From Dipteris shenzhenensis (taxonomy: Eukaryota; Polypodiophyta; Polypodiopsida; Gleicheniales), in the NCBI GenBank assembly GCA_047967505.1, contig CM106541.1: a stretch of 64,000 bases of DNA, one strand, 5' to 3'. The stretch's first letter is position 1; the number at the start of each line of letters is the position of its first letter. Below the pieces are notes generated by a model, which searched no databases, had not been told where the DNA came from, and saw only the letters and a list, made by a program, of their open reading frames with translations. Shown piece after piece: positions 1 to 11,746 of this stretch. The position numbers and the translations under genes were made by a program.

Positions 1-1187
1 CCTGTACTCAGCCTTTGTGCTTGACAAGGCAACTGTAGGCTGTTTCTTGCTGCTCCAAGTGATTGCAGCACTCCCAAAAGAGAACACATATCCACTGGTA
101 GATCGTCTATCAAAAACACTACCAGCCCAATCAGCATCAGTGTATCCATGCAACTGTATATGAACCCTAGTCTCATAAAATAGTCCATATTGCAATGTGG
201 ACTTCACATACCTGAGTATGCATCTAGCTGCATCCAAATACGGTTTCCTTGGAGCCTGCATAAACTGACTTACCAATCCAACATCATAGCTCAAATCTGG
301 CCTGGTAATAGTCATATAAATCAAACTTCCTACTATGCGTCTGTACATAGTAGGGTCTTCCAGAAGCTCACCTGCATCTGCGCTCAGCTTCACATTCTGC
401 TCCAAGGGGACTGAAATAGGCTTATAGCCTGTCATCCCATATTTGTACAGCATGTCCAATCCATACTGCCTCTGCAAGAGCCGTATCCCACTTGGTGATC
501 TAATCACCTCAATGCCCAAGAAGTAACGCAGCTCTCCCAAATCCTTCATCTCAAACTTCTGCTTCAATAGCATTTTCACATGAAGGATATCTTCATCACT
601 ATCACCTGTGATGATCAAATCATCAACATAAATGACAAGTAGCATAATACCTTTCTCTGTTTTTCTCACATAAAGTGAGAAATCCACCATGGAAATCTGA
701 AAGCCAATAGTGACAAGATATTGTCCTATCTTGTCAGACCATGCTCTACGTGCTTGCTTCAAGCCATACAAGGCTTTCTTCAACTTGGAAAAAACTCAAG
801 ATGAATAGCATGCACATAACCTGGTGGCTGCTCCATATAGACCTCTTCTTGCAAATCACCATGCAAGAAGGCATTCTTTACATTCATCTGATGTAAAGAT
901 CATCCCTTCGATGCAGCCATAGCAATGACTACTCTCACAGTTACCATCCTTGCAATCAGACTAAATGTTTCTTCATAATCAATGCCATATGTCTGTGCAT
1001 ACCCCTTGACAACTAATCTTGCCTTGTATCTACTCACAGAACCATCTGCATTGTGCTTCACCTTATAGACCCACTTGTAGCCAATTGCATTCTGGTGTTT
1101 AGGCAAAGGCACCAATTCCCATGTAGCATTTGCTTCCAAGGCATCCATTTCTTCATCCATGGCTTTCTCCCAATTTTCTTTTCCCAT
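1..1187 (-). pseudogene. copia reverse transcriptase and RNase H region (broken)
   Basis: This is the polymerase part of copy A, which copies element RNA into cDNA in cytoplasmic particles. The N-terminal RVT_2 part (900-1187) reads cleanly, with the family signature WELVPLPKHQNAIGYKWVYK and the RYKARLVVKGYAQ block. Downstream the frame shifts near 800-900. Further left, minus-strand translation gives the YVDD catalytic box near 620-640, then KFEMKDLGELRYFLGIE, then the RNase H start GYTDADWAGS near 90-170. Length and order fit a copia RT/RNase H, but the frame breaks make it a pseudogene. The region is cut by the window edge inside RNase H. Confidence 0.9.
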
Positions 1188-1217
1188 GGCTTGCTCAAAA
1201 GAAGTGGGTCCTGGTTC

Positions 1218-2819
1218 TTATATCACTTTGACCATATAGGCATAGTGAATGGCTGTAAATCCATCATATTTCAGCCTATCCATAGGATACTTGATTCTGG
1301 TAGACCTGTGCAAAATAGGCTCACTACCAGGTGCTCTCAAAACATCCCTGGTCTTCCTTACTCTAGGTGTGACAACAGAAGGAATACCCAACTCATCATC
1401 AATGTTATGTTCAGAGCCAGTGGATTCACCATCCACATAAGAGTGACCTGCATTCACATCAACCATGGGCTGATCTACTTTCTCTTTTCCTTTTCGTGAT
1501 ACCTGCATACCACTATCTGCATTGCTTTGAGGAGATTCTCCTGATCTCAATCTGCCTGTCCATGGTGAAGTATGTGAACCACTACTAGAGGACACTATAG
1601 GTCCACTAATATTTTGTGATTGCTGCTGTGAATTCTGTGCAGCATTACCATTTTGTGCATCTACATCATCAACCACATTTACTGGTTTATACCAGCTGTT
1701 CATCTCATCAAAAACAACATCTCTGCTTACTGTAAACTTACGAGTAAAAGGGTTATAGCATCTATACCCTTTCTGCTGTAGAGAATAACCAATAAAGATG
1801 CACTTCTCAGCTTTTGGATCCAACTTGGATCTCAACTCATCTGGCACATGAACATAGGCAATGCAACCAAAAACTTTCAAATGAGAAATATCTAGTTTCC
1901 TACCGGTATACCTCTCCTCTAGCGTCATGCCATGTATTGCTGCAGTGGGAGTCTTGTTCATTATGTAGACGCAACTGCTTCAGCCCAATAAAAATCTGGC
2001 AGGTCTTTTTCGTTGAGCATGGCACGAGATACCTCTCCAATATGCCTGTTTTTCCTTTTTGCAAGTCCATTTTGTTGTGGGGTATGACTGCATGAATATT
2101 GCTGCTTTATGCCATGCTCCTAACGGAACCTTGCAAACTCATTTGAGAGGTACTCTCCCCCTCCATCTGACCTTAGGCATTTTATTTGGAAGCCTGTTTC
2201 TTTTTCAACCATAGCTTTAAAAGCTTTGAAATGCCTAAGCACTTCACTTTTCTTTTTTATAAAATACACCCAAAATTTTCTGCTATAGTCATCAATAAAA
2301 GTGACAAAATAATGACAGCCTCCAATAGATGCAGCTTTAGTAGTCCACACATCAGAGTGGATTAATTCCAATGGCCTCTTACTCTCTTGAACATGTCTAG
2401 GAAATGGTTTCCTTGCCTATTTTCCAGATTGATAGGCTTCACATATCTTATGCATATCTGCAACCTTGAACTTGGGCAACAATATTTTGGGCCTGCATTA
2501 ATTTAAGTCGCTGTACATTAACATGACCAATGCATTTATGCCAGATATCAATATCTGCAACTACACCGGTCCCATGTGCAAACATTGCTGCACTCAATTC
2601 AGGCATGTCCACATCCAACGTAAACATCCTACCCTTCTTCTTCCCTTTTGCTATCAAGTGACCTTTATTTTTCATATCCTCAACAAAGCATCCATGAGGA
2701 TTAAATCTGACCTGCAAGCCCTGCTCAACCATTTGACCAACAGAAACCAGGTTCTTGGTGATGTTCAGAACATGAAATACATCAAACAGGTATTTCTTTT
2801 TCGCATCCTGCATAGACAA
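1218..2819 (-). pseudogene. copia GAG-pre-integrase and integrase (broken)
   Basis: The integrase inserts cDNA into the host chromosome. At 2448-2819 the GAG-pre-integrase segment ends in an HHCC-type zinc region (WHKCIGHVNVQRLKLMQ). At 2120-2371 the catalytic core shows the first Asp (HSDVW) and second Asp (SDGGGEY) of the DDE triad, with FVTFIDDYSRKFWVYF between them. The 1218-1961 segment holds the end of the core (LEERYTGRKLDISHLKVFGC) and the variable linker to RT, including HRSTRIKYPMDRL. Frames change between 1961 and 2120 and between 2371 and 2448, so no continuous integrase is encoded. Confidence 0.9.
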
Positions 2820-2825
2820 AGGAAT

Positions 2826-3143
2826 TTAACCAATTTGCACAATAGGATGTGCAGTATCATCACCAGTCTCCACAAATCCTAGTTTTTCCATTTTCCTTGC
2901 ATCCTGCATCCATTCTGCATGACCTGTCATGTGGTTTGATGCATGTGAGTCAACATACCACACATCACTGGTTTCTTCTGCACTTGTCACAGAATTGGTC
3001 ATGTGTTGCACCATAAACAAATGCTCATTTCTGCCATCACCCTGTCTACTAGAGGATGCATAATTGCCTTGCTGTAATTTTCCATTCATAATGTCATTCT
3101 GCTTTTTGTAGCAGTCTTTAGCCATGTACCACAATAGTAGCAT
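2826..3143 (-). pseudogene. copia aspartic protease region with altered active site
   Basis: The minus-strand protein contains DVWYVDSHASNHMTGHAEWM. In copia elements this position normally reads DSGAS, the aspartic protease active-site loop. Here Gly is replaced by His (DSHAS), which should weaken or abolish self-processing. A zinc-knuckle-like stretch (CYYCG then AKDCYKK) lies at 3100-3160, split by a one-base frame change. The region sits between gag and GAG-pre-integrase as expected. Confidence 0.82.
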
Positions 3144-3169
3144 TCAACATTGTTGTTTGCATTTTGGCC

Positions 3170-3951
3170 CCTTTGCCATCCACCACGGCCTCTTTGGCTC
3201 CCCCTACCTCTAAGGTTACCACGTCCTTCTCCATAGGACTGGTTTTCTTGAATTTGCTGCATATTCTGATTTCTGCACGGCCTCCAGATCGGCCTGCTCT
3301 ACCTCTGCCTCTACCTCTTCTAGCATTTGAGTAGAAGACAGTTTCTTTTGAAGTTCCTCCTGAAGAAGATGCACCACCATTTCTCTACTCTTCAGAAATT
3401 AGGAGAGCAATCAAGTCCTCAAAATCAGGAAATTTTTCACGGACGGCAATGGATGTCCGGAACTGTGCATAATCCTTTCCTAGACCATTCAAGGTCACAG
3501 AAACTAAATCATCATCACAAAGGAATACCTTTCCTGCAATTTTCTTCACCTTCATGTGGTAGTCATTGATGCTCATATTTTCTCTCTACACATTGTGCAA
3601 CTCCTGCTTGAGCTGCATTTCCCTGGCTTGCGTATTTGTGCTGTACATTTTTGCCAAAGTATCCCATGCCTCCTTTGGCGTACTTGCATCTTGAATATGC
3701 ACAATCATAGAATCTGAAATACTGATAGACAGCCAATACATAACTTTTTTGGCTCTCTCATGCCATCCTTTAAATGCCTGCATTTCTTGTTGATTGGGAA
3801 CATTAGGAAGAAGTGGTTCTTCTTCATTTCTTGTAATGAACTCCCAATAGCCTTTTCCCATAAGGAAATTCGTCATTCTAAACTTCCATGCGTGGAAGTT
3901 GTTCTTGTCAAGCTTTTCAGTGACAATCTGTGAAAGAGAATCAGACGCCAT
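3170..3951 (-). pseudogene. copia gag (UBN2-like capsid region), broken
   Basis: Gag forms the particle that holds element RNA. The likely start is the ATG whose complement is at 3949-3951 (MASDSLSQIV), because the next residues KLDKNNFHAWKFRMTNFLMG are the usual copia gag opening. SKEAWDTLAKMY-type signatures follow (PKEAWDTLAKMYSTN). The frame breaks near 3586; the second half (3385-3576) has LCDDDLVSVTLNGLGKDYAQF, the usual 'LL.gLP..y..f' part. A Gly/Arg-rich, zinc-knuckle-bearing tail reaches about 3170. It lies directly downstream of the 5' LTR and primer site. Confidence 0.88.
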
Positions 3952-4386
3952 TACAGAACACTGCAAAATATTCTGTCACTGCAAAAAACACAGCTTCTGC
4001 CTCACAAGGGCAAATCTGCAAAACTGATGAAAGTGGTATTTGACAACACAGTCACTTCCTAGTGATGATTTGGCATCAACATGCAATAAGGATGATTCTG
4101 TAACTCCCAATATCTCTGCGCATAGGCATACGATGCAATTTTTGCGACAACTTTTCACCGACCTACAAAACAGTGGTTGCACAGCAAAAACAGGGCCTTT
4201 TTCTCAGTGCTTGCGTAGAACTTCCGCCTCCAAAACGGGCCCCGAAATGGCCTCGAATTAGAAAAATAAAGTCACCCTCTCGCCACACCGTGAAGGGCAT
4301 CTCAATCTGAGAGAATGCACTCTTGCACTTGCAGAGATTTGCTCCCAAACTCGAAAAAGGAAAGTTGAGCTCCTTACCATGAACCA

Positions 4387-4399
4387 GGCTCTGATACCA
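4387..4399 (-). promoter_or_regulatory. Primer-binding site, initiator tRNA-Met type
   Basis: The minus strand reads TGGTATCAGAGCC, which matches the 3' end of plant initiator tRNA-Met, the standard primer for copia elements. It directly abuts the inner edge of the LTR at 4400, which fixes both the LTR boundary and the element's orientation. Confidence 0.92.
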
Positions 4400-4756
4400 T
4401 GTTAAGAGAGTGGGAAAGAGGTAAGAAGTCTCACTTGCGGCTTTCTCACATACACAATGGGGCAATACACACAAAGGTGGAGGCTGAAAACAGTTTTCCT
4501 CTTCTTAGTTGTGAAAGCCAAAAAACTCTCTCTCATACAAAAAGGAATAGATGAACCCTATATGTGGGTCTCAAACCAAACTCAACTAACCTAGGTGGCA
4601 TACTAACTGAGCCACTAACTAGAGTACATAAAGATAGCTGTCATCCAGCTATTATTCATGGGCGGTGTACCAACCGCATCTGCAACTAACAAGTCGGTGA
4701 CATAACTGCACAACGATCACCCTGGCATATCACGAGTGGAGCTCGATATCTCAACA
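4400..4756 (-). repeat. 5' LTR of copia copy A
   Basis: This 357-bp repeat runs TGTTAAGAGAG to ATATCTCAACA on the + strand, so it has TG...CA ends. It matches 7499-7860 along its whole length with scattered substitutions and one small insertion. The PBS touches its left (inner) edge. The Ty3/gypsy fragment begins right at its outer edge. Confidence 0.92.
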
Positions 4757-5610
4757 ATGATCACAAATGCAAAATCCACCTCGTCCACCACTAGCCCAGG
4801 CCAATGCTGTGATAATACAGATCGAGCAGAATGGGGTAGAGGAAGGACTGGGGAAATCGAAGCAAACAGTAGCACAAGAGAAGAAGGTTATGGAGCCGGT
4901 ACTGGCTATTTTATGTGATTGTTTAGGATGTAAGTAGGAGAGTGACATGTCAGAAGGACAAAATGATCCAAAAACACTAGCTGTAACAAGGTCTAAAGGA
5001 CCGATCCCAAAGGAAGAAAAAATGCCAATGGCAGACAAACACAAACACCGAATTGATTGGGATGAGCAAAAGAAAGTTCGACATGAGGTTCTTAAAGCCT
5101 TGGATAAGGTAAATACAGATAAAAAGATTAAATGGATATTGATGGACACCACACAACCCATACTTGCTAAAGTAAAGATGGATGAATCAGTACAACCAAC
5201 AGAGAACAAAGTAGAACCTCAATGTGCAAATCCAGCAGTGATTGAGGTGGAACCAAAGGAAGATCAGGATGACAACAAAGGGAGCATAGTACAACTTGAG
5301 GTATCTGATATGCAAGATGAAAGCCAGAAAAGTAGACATTCAGAAAAAGAAAGGGGCTTGCAAAGAGGCTCAACCGAGGATCGAGGTACTTAAGGAATCA
5401 GAAAAGGAGGTTACAGGGGAACAAGAAGAATTGTTTCACATCCTGCTGCTGCTCAAGGCTAAGATTAATATCACATCGGACCACTTCTTAATCTGGTACC
5501 AGAATTCAAAACGCAATTGTTGGCTAAGTTGTCAGTTGACATGGGGAGCCTAATGGATAAGGCAAAAAAGGAAGAGGGAGAGTCTTTCGAAGTTGACCCA
5601 GCTGTTAATG
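4757..5610 (+). pseudogene. gypsy gag C-terminal / gag-pro linker (broken)
   Basis: Translation in one frame gives a Pro/Gln/Ala-rich stretch (PPRPPLAQANAVIIQIEQ) typical of gypsy gag tails. A charged segment follows at 4947-5393 (EEKMPMADKHKHRIDWDEQK, then many Glu/Lys/Gln). No zinc knuckle is visible. The assignment rests on position, directly before the protease, and on composition. It is not a gene on its own. Confidence 0.55.
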
Positions 5611-5627
5611 CAGCATAGATTGAGGAT

Positions 5628-6170
5628 GTGGATTATACTGTACCACTTATTCAAGTGGAATATAAGTCACATATGATACCAGAAGTCCTGTTAGATGGTG
5701 GGTCGGGTATGAACATCTTGTCCAAAGACCTTTACAGGAAATTCTATCTCAATAAATTAGAACCAGCCCCTTTTCAGGTAAAGATGGTGGACCAAAGAAG
5801 GGTCCAACCTCTAGGAATTCTAAGGAATCAGCAAATTGGAGTTTGCGGATTGACGTTTATGGTCAGTTTTGTGGTCCTAAGATTGGAGGGAGATGAGCAG
5901 TCTTATTTGATGCTACTTGGCAGGTCGTGGTTTCAGGTAGCCAAGATTAAGCAGGATTGGGGGGCTGATAGGATGACCATTAGAAAAGGAAAGAAGAAAT
6001 TTAAGATGGCAATGGTTCCAACAAGAAGTGTACCGAAAAGGGTTCAACCCTTGGCAGCTGAAGGCATTAACATGGTGGCTGAAGTGGAAGATGATGAGGA
6101 ATGGTTCTTGAAAAGAAATCCATCTCTTGTGCCAATTTTTGAAGTGTATGTGCTGATTATTCTTGATTAG
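5628..6170 (+). pseudogene. gypsy retropepsin-like aspartic protease
   Basis: This 180-residue open segment contains VLLDGGSGMNILSKDLYRK near residues 22-40. LDGGSG is the plant gypsy form of the D-[ST]-G active site. LLGRSWF near residues 96-102 is the second conserved protease element. The enzyme would process the gag-pol polyprotein. The open stretch is fairly intact, but there are stops on both sides. RT follows about 450 bp downstream in the order expected. Confidence 0.85.
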
Positions 6171-6420
6171 TACAAGAGTCTTTCAAGGCGCAATTTTCTA
6201 GCAATGGAGATGTCTCCGCAGTTCCGATTCCCAGTCCGAAGGAAGCCCAAGAAGAAGGCAAAGAAAAGAAGTCAGATGGAGTTTATGTAGACCACTGGGA
6301 CATTGATGAGGAGAAGGAAGAAGTTTACATTAAAAACTACATTCAAGCAATCATTGAAGTTGAAGCAGCATTTGAGGAGCACTTAAGTATGCAAGAGTAT
6401 AGGAGGATGATTTAACTAAG

Positions 6421-7215
6421 ATGAACCTTGGAATAGAACAAGATTCAAAGTTGGTGCATGTTAGTGCTTTGTTAGATGCAACTTTTTTTGAAGCTTTACA
6501 TAAATTGTTATTGGAATTCAAGGATGTGTTTGCTTGCCATTGCACGGATATGAAAGGAGTTGATCCATCTTTTTGCCAACATAGAATTAACTTGAAGAAA
6601 GATGATGTCCCAGTGGTTTAGCAAAGATATAGAATGAATCCAAACTATGCTCAAAGGGTGAAGGAGGAAATTGATAAGCTACTCAAGGTGGGGTTCATTT
6701 ACCCAGTAGATAAGGTAACTTGCCTTTCACCTATAGTCATAGTACCTAAGAAGAATGGTAAGCTGAGAGTGTGTGTTGATTATAGAAAATTAAATGCAGC
6801 AACAATAACATACCCTTTTCCATTGCCTTTTTGTGACACAATGCTTGATGCTATAGCTAGTCACAAAATGTATACTTTCCTTGATGGTTTCAGTGGCTAC
6901 AATCAGATAAGGATGGCTCTAGAGGACAACTTTCATCACAAAATAGGGAGTTTTTGCTAGTAACGTTATGTGTTTTGGTCTTAAGAATGCACCTCCCACA
7001 TTTCAGAAATGGATCCAAGAAATTTTTGCTCCTTACTTTACTTTTATCAGAGTTTTTCTGGATGATTTTTCTATGTTCGGAAAAAAGAATGAGCATTTGT
7101 AGCATTTGAGGTTATGCCTTGAGAGATGCGGAATCGCACGACTGAGCTTAAACTCGGAGAAGTGTGCATTTGCTATAAAAAGGGGTGTCTTGTTGTGTGG
7201 TTCAGATGAACTTCT
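6421..7215 (+). pseudogene. gypsy reverse transcriptase (broken)
   Basis: The RT is read in pieces. The approach segment at 6421-6621 ends with a stop where a Gln would normally sit before RYRMNP. The fingers/palm segment (6634-6960) has LSPIVIVPKKNGKLRVCVDY and FLDGFSGYNQI. After a frameshift near 6955 the palm continues with CFGLKNAPPTFQ and the catalytic box FLDDF near 7050. These are the standard Ty3/gypsy RT blocks, with LDD as the active-site pair. The downstream RNase H is absent. Clearly a pseudogene. Confidence 0.9.
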
Positions 7216-7230
7216 GGGCATAGTCTTCTA

Positions 7231-7498
7231 CCAACAGATCCTTTTGTTTCAATTGTTGGAGTTTCTTCAAGATTGCTTCTGGTGTTTTCTCTTGTCATAA
7301 TGTTGACAAAAAAGCCTAACGCATTCGGAACTTTGGAACTTGAATCACAACTCTGCATTCGGATCTCGCGTCACTTTGAATCTTCGCATCTTTGGACCTG
7401 AAAGTAGTCACTCCATACAACTTTGCCACCATGCACTGCACCACCAAAACCTCTACCACAACCTCCACAGAAAGTGTTGGACCATGATATGGTTTTTG
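7231..7498. other. Unassigned spacer between gypsy fragment and copia LTR
   Basis: I see no gene here. Minus-strand translation of 7400-7480 gives a short Gly/Cys-rich run (FCGGCGRGFGGAVHGG) that might be a scrap of a gag tail, but it is too short to claim. Confidence 0.4.
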
Positions 7499-7860
7499 TG
7501 AAGAGAGTGGGAGAGAAGGAAGGAGTCTCACTTGCGCCTTTCTCACATACACAATGGGGGAATATACACAAAGGTGGAGGCTGAAAATTGTTTTCCTCTT
7601 CTTAGTTGTGAAAGCCAAAAGAACTCTAAGGACAAAAGAATAGCTAAACCTTATATGTGGGTCTCAAACCAAACTCAGCTAACTAAGGTGGCATACCAAC
7701 TGAGCCACTAACTAGAGTACATAAAGGTAGCTATCATCCAGCTCTCATCCAGCTATTATTCATGGGTGGTGTACCAACCGCATCTGCAGCTAACAAGTCG
7801 GTGACATAAATGCACAACGGTCACCTTGGCATATCACGAGTGGAGCTCGATATCTCAACA
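7499..7860 (-). repeat. 3' LTR of copia copy B
   Basis: This repeat is about 362 bp and homologous to the LTR at 4400-4756. It includes an extra partial 'catccagctctcatccagct' duplication near 7736-7756. It ends ATATCTCAACA at 7860. The adjacent sequence (7861-7874) is a polypurine tract on the minus strand, so this is the 3' LTR of a minus-strand element lying to its right. Confidence 0.9.
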
Positions 7861-7874
7861 CTCCCCCTCTAGCT
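7861..7874 (-). promoter_or_regulatory. Polypurine tract of copia copy B
   Basis: The minus strand reads AGCTAGAGGGGGAG, directly upstream of the 3' LTR. This is the expected site for priming plus-strand DNA synthesis. Confidence 0.8.
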
Positions 7875-8348
7875 TAATCCCAATTCCTGCACACCAAGCA
7901 GGTCTCTGAACTTGTGCAGCTTCTCTGCACCCAATGCCTTCGTGAATATGTTAGCTACCTGATCCTCTGTGCTGACATAAACTAGATCAATAAAACCTAC
8001 TAGAACCTTCTCCCGCACATAGTGATAATGCACCTCAATGTGCTTTGTTCTAGCATGATAGACTGGGTTATTTGCCAAGTGTATACTGCTCATGTTGTCA
8101 CAATAAATGACAAGTGGCCCATCTGTAGACTGATGCATATCATAAAGTAGCTTATGCAACCAAGCTGGCTCACATGCAGCCATTGTTGCACCCTTGTACT
8201 CAGCCTCTGTGCTTAACAAGGCAACTGTAGGAGGCTGTTTCTTACTGCTCCAAGTGGCTGCAGCATTCCTAAAAGAGAACACATATCCACTAGTAGATCA
8301 TCTATCAGAAATACTACCAGCCCAATTAGCATCAGTGTATCCATGCAA
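7869..8348 (-). pseudogene. copia RNase H C-terminal fragment (copy B)
   Basis: The minus-strand protein reads WSSKKQPPTVALLSTEAEYK, then YCDNMSSIHLANNPVYHART, KHIEVHYHYVREKV and an IFTKAL end. These are the copia RNase H hallmarks. Relative to copy A there is one inserted residue (KKQPPTVA against KKQPTVA) and the His/Tyr-rich region is intact. Homology to copy A stops abruptly at about 8348, where LINE sequence begins. This copy is therefore a 3' end of roughly 850 bp including the LTR. Confidence 0.9.
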
Positions 8349-10300
8349 GGTATCTATGGTACTAGAAATCCACCATCCCAGCACCTTACAAACAAGGACT
8401 ACAAAATCATAGGTGAGAGAGAGGTCTTCATATCACTAGGAATTCCTATCGGGTTCAGATGTTCAATAAACGATCAATGGGACTTGGTAATTGATAGAAT
8501 CAAGGATAAAATCAACAAATGGAAAGGCCTTCAACCAACTCTTGCCAGGAGGAATTTTGTCTTAAATCACTACATCTACCCTTTGATTCTATATTTATTT
8601 CCAACTAGGCACCGACTAAAAAGAGTAGGGAAAGATTAATAGCCTTTTCCGGTCTTTCCTGTGGGGGGGGGACGTAGACCACCACAAAATGGCCAAAGTA
8701 AGATGGAAACTTTGCACGCTGCCCAAAGAGTTAGAAGGGTTGGGGATTGTGGATGTTGAGAACCTTTCTAGAACCAGTCTCAACATTGGCTACTTTGATC
8801 CCCCGTAACATAGACAAAGTCAGGTTCAAAGGATGCAAACACTGGAAGCAGATTCTGTTTGGGGTAGCACTCCTAGGCAAAGAACCATGTGTTCCTAAAG
8901 GCTCTAAACTCTAGAGGGGAATGTGGCAGGCCTAGGAGTCAATGTGACCGTATATCACCTAGAAGGTCTTCTCAAGAAAGACGGGTACTTTTTGTAGTTA
9001 AGACTCAATCTGGTTCCTCTTAATCTTGCCAAACTCATAGGTGCTCTGAAAGGAGCTCTTTGGCTCAACAAGAAGGGAGTAAGAGTTTGGGGTGATCTTC
9101 GAAATCGAGAACAAGGTAAGTGGCTAGATGACAACATGTTGATAGCCATGTTTTGACTCAGTAGGTTTGATTTGAGACTAATATAAGAGCAATAACTACT
9201 GCGGTCAAGGGATAATCTTCCTTAGATGGGAGGTTGCCTCCAGTCGTCCCTAAAGGAATTCAGATTGGCTGGACAGACACAGCTCTCTCCTAAACCCATA
9301 TGGGTAGAAGGACTAGAAGAGGTAATAAGGCTCCTTGACCTAAAATGGCACACAATAGACTCGAACAGAGTTGTGGGCAAAGAGATTTGAAAAAGTGTGG
9401 GATAGGAACATCTCAGAGAAAGAATCTTTCCTTCTCTAGTTAATCCTACACAAAGGATTCTGGAAAGCCAGTCGAGCATGGAGGATATCCCATGGTGACG
9501 AATTGGGTAAGAGATGTTGAAGTGCGCAAGAAGACATCCTACACCTCCTCCTAAACTGTAGACTATCCAGAATTCTGTGGGACACAATACAACAACTTCA
9601 AGCCTGGTTCCCGTTTAGTTATGCCTACTTGCTATTGGGTGACACTCCTAGCAAAGCCCCCCCCAACTGTAACGTTATCCGTGCTTTTGCACTGTGGTCC
9701 ATATGGATTACTCGATGTGCCAAATTTTTTTAAGATAATCACGTGGATGCTATTTACTTTTTCCTAAATCTATGTTTGAAACCAGGAGGGAAGTGACAAT
9801 TTGCAAAGTATGCTCCAAACCTAGACTCAGCTTCAAGTGTACGTTAAGAAAGAAAACTTGGCAAAAGAAGAGTTTTTACACACTACTCAATATGATGCAA
9901 CTTCACACTCTTGCAGAGAGCGAGGTGAAATAAAGAGAATGGTTGCGATGTCAAGTGCACAACACCACACCACCCCTGGGACCGTTGCCTCTCGCCCCCA
10001 CTCATGATTCTGCCCCCGTCCCCCTCAAACCCATTGTGGCACCTCTACTTGATCCTCTTTCACCCTTACCCACCCCGAGTTCCCAATAACTGTCTGTGCC
10101 ATCCTTACAAGCTCAGAAGACTGCTGCTCCCCTAGAGCCTCAAAAAGCCTCACCACCCCCCTCCTTCAAAAAACCCGTCTCGTCTACTAACCCTGCAAGC
10201 ACCTCATTTAAAGTGCACAATGGGAATATGTCAAGAGAACTTTTCCTCTAGTCCCTTCAGCGACCCAAGAGAGAGATTCTTGAGAAGGGACAGAAGCGCA
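8349..10300 (+). pseudogene. LINE (non-LTR) ORF2 C-terminal fragment
   Basis: Plus-strand translation matches the downstream part of plant LINE ORF2. It shows YLGIPIGFR-like (SLGIPIGFRCS), IDRIKDKINKWKGLQPTLAR, RNFVLNHYIYPLILYLFPTR (8343-8639), then KVRWKLCTLPKELEGLGIV near 8700. Near 9540-9720 comes the zf-RVT-like tail (ILWDTIQQLQAWF, FALWSIWITRCAK). A Pro-rich tail (9950-10230) and a basic segment (RPKREILEKGQKRR) may be the C-terminus. The RT catalytic core is missing, and frameshifts and stops are frequent. The 5' edge is fused to copia copy B. No clear poly-A tail is seen. Confidence 0.75.
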
Positions 10301-11746
10301 GATGCTTGTGCCCATACATGCACATTCCGACTACTGTTGTTCAAGGCTATTACTCACATGCTTCAGAAGGAAGAGACGGGTTGACATCTCCTGCTTAACT
10401 ATCACCCTTTCTTTTTCAGTGCGACTTGTTCTGGTAGAAGACTCCCCTTGTTACTTCTCCCTTATATGGGGTAGAGAACTTTTCATGTAAATCTGACTGT
10501 CTCTTTTTGACATAATAATATAAACCTGCATTTTTGGGATTAGAAAATGGCACTCAAGATACGAACAGTATTGTGTATGCACACTTGCTACTCTAGCAAC
10601 AAGCTTGAGGGAGTTGAGAGGGAGTTATGTAAAAAACCCATATAAAAACTCAATATAGCACGTGTGATCAAGGGTCATTAAAAAGCCCCTACCTAACATC
10701 CCTTTAGTGAATTTTGAGATGATAAAAGTAACCCTTATGTATGGAAATTTTTGATTTTGAATACCCCTTATGTACATATATCTTATATGACTTCATAAAA
10801 ATGTAAAAGCCCTTTTGTTGGTTGGACATGCTATCTTACATTTTGTTAGTTGCTCCCCTAGGGAAACAAGACAACCCAAACTCTAAGCTCTAGGACTTTA
10901 GATACATGAATCTTTTTTTCATTTTCAGTGGGTGCTACCCACTGCATTTACAAGCATTTGCATCTACTTGTTACAACAGTAGGTTAGATTACATGGTATC
11001 AACTCAATCTAACAATCCTGACATTTGCAAATCATATGTTCATTTGCTTGTCTAACATGTGTTGCTGAAGTCATTGACAATTCTCATCTTGTGTTGCCTC
11101 ATCTTTGTCTTTTAGCACAATAGTTATCTTGGGTTGGGCATTGTTTACACTATGCTCACACTATGTTGACTGGTGGGAAGGAGTTGCTTCCCATTTTGCC
11201 CATATGCTCTTTGATTGTCCATTCACTTTCTTTCCTAGGGCATTCATGCTTGTTGAATCTGTGGTATGTTGATTTCAGGGTTCACCATCGGGTGTAATGC
11301 AACAATGATTGCCTAAGGCCTTCCTCAATATGCTCCACTCTTTAGTCCAAATATTTGCCGAGTATGGCCTACAATCTCCCTACAATAAGAGGAGCTTTGT
11401 TGTAATCAATATGGCTTATAAGTAACAATATAGTATTTGGCAAGAAATCCATAACATTCATGACATAAAGTGGAAACCATCAAAGACTATTGAGGGTAAG
11501 CTAAGTGATTTAGCTCAAGGATCTTTAGAGGAAGGGGAAAAAAACATTTAGTCTTCTCATTTTTGAAGCTAGGTTGGCCTTAGGTTTTGGGATAGACATC
11601 AATTTTGAATATTACTACTACTACGTAGAGCTTACTAGGAAAATCTTGCCTTGTGTAAAATTGGCTCTTTTGTTTGGGTGTCTCACCAACTAGGGCCCTA
11701 ATACATAGAAAAACAAACTTCTAACAATGCATGACTTTGAAACAGT
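10301..11746. other. No gene recognised
   Basis: There are only short open stretches and no family motif in either strand. The first 200 bp may be LINE 3' untranslated sequence. I see nothing else I can support. Confidence 0.5.

Larger units (their letters stand above)
1..4756 (-). mobile_element. Ty1/copia LTR retrotransposon, copy A (5' LTR to RNase H; 3' end outside the window)
   Basis: On the minus strand the order is 5' LTR (4400-4756), primer-binding site, gag, protease, GAG-pre-integrase, integrase, RT and RNase H. This is the Ty1/copia order, with integrase before RT. The window begins inside RNase H, so the 3' LTR is not visible. The reading frame is broken by several stops and frameshifts, so this copy cannot make a full polyprotein. 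A second copy of the same family (7499-8348) shares the LTR and the RNase H region. The sequence at 1-120 is close to 8192-8305. Confidence 0.93.
4757..7230 (+). mobile_element. Ty3/gypsy retrotransposon fragment (gag end, protease, RT)
   Basis: The order is gag C-terminal-like sequence, protease and reverse transcriptase on the plus strand, the Ty3/gypsy order for these domains. No LTR, primer site, RNase H or integrase is visible, so this is an internal fragment. It is sandwiched between the outer edges of two minus-strand copia LTRs (4400-4756 and 7499-7860). Frameshifts and stops run throughout. Confidence 0.85.
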
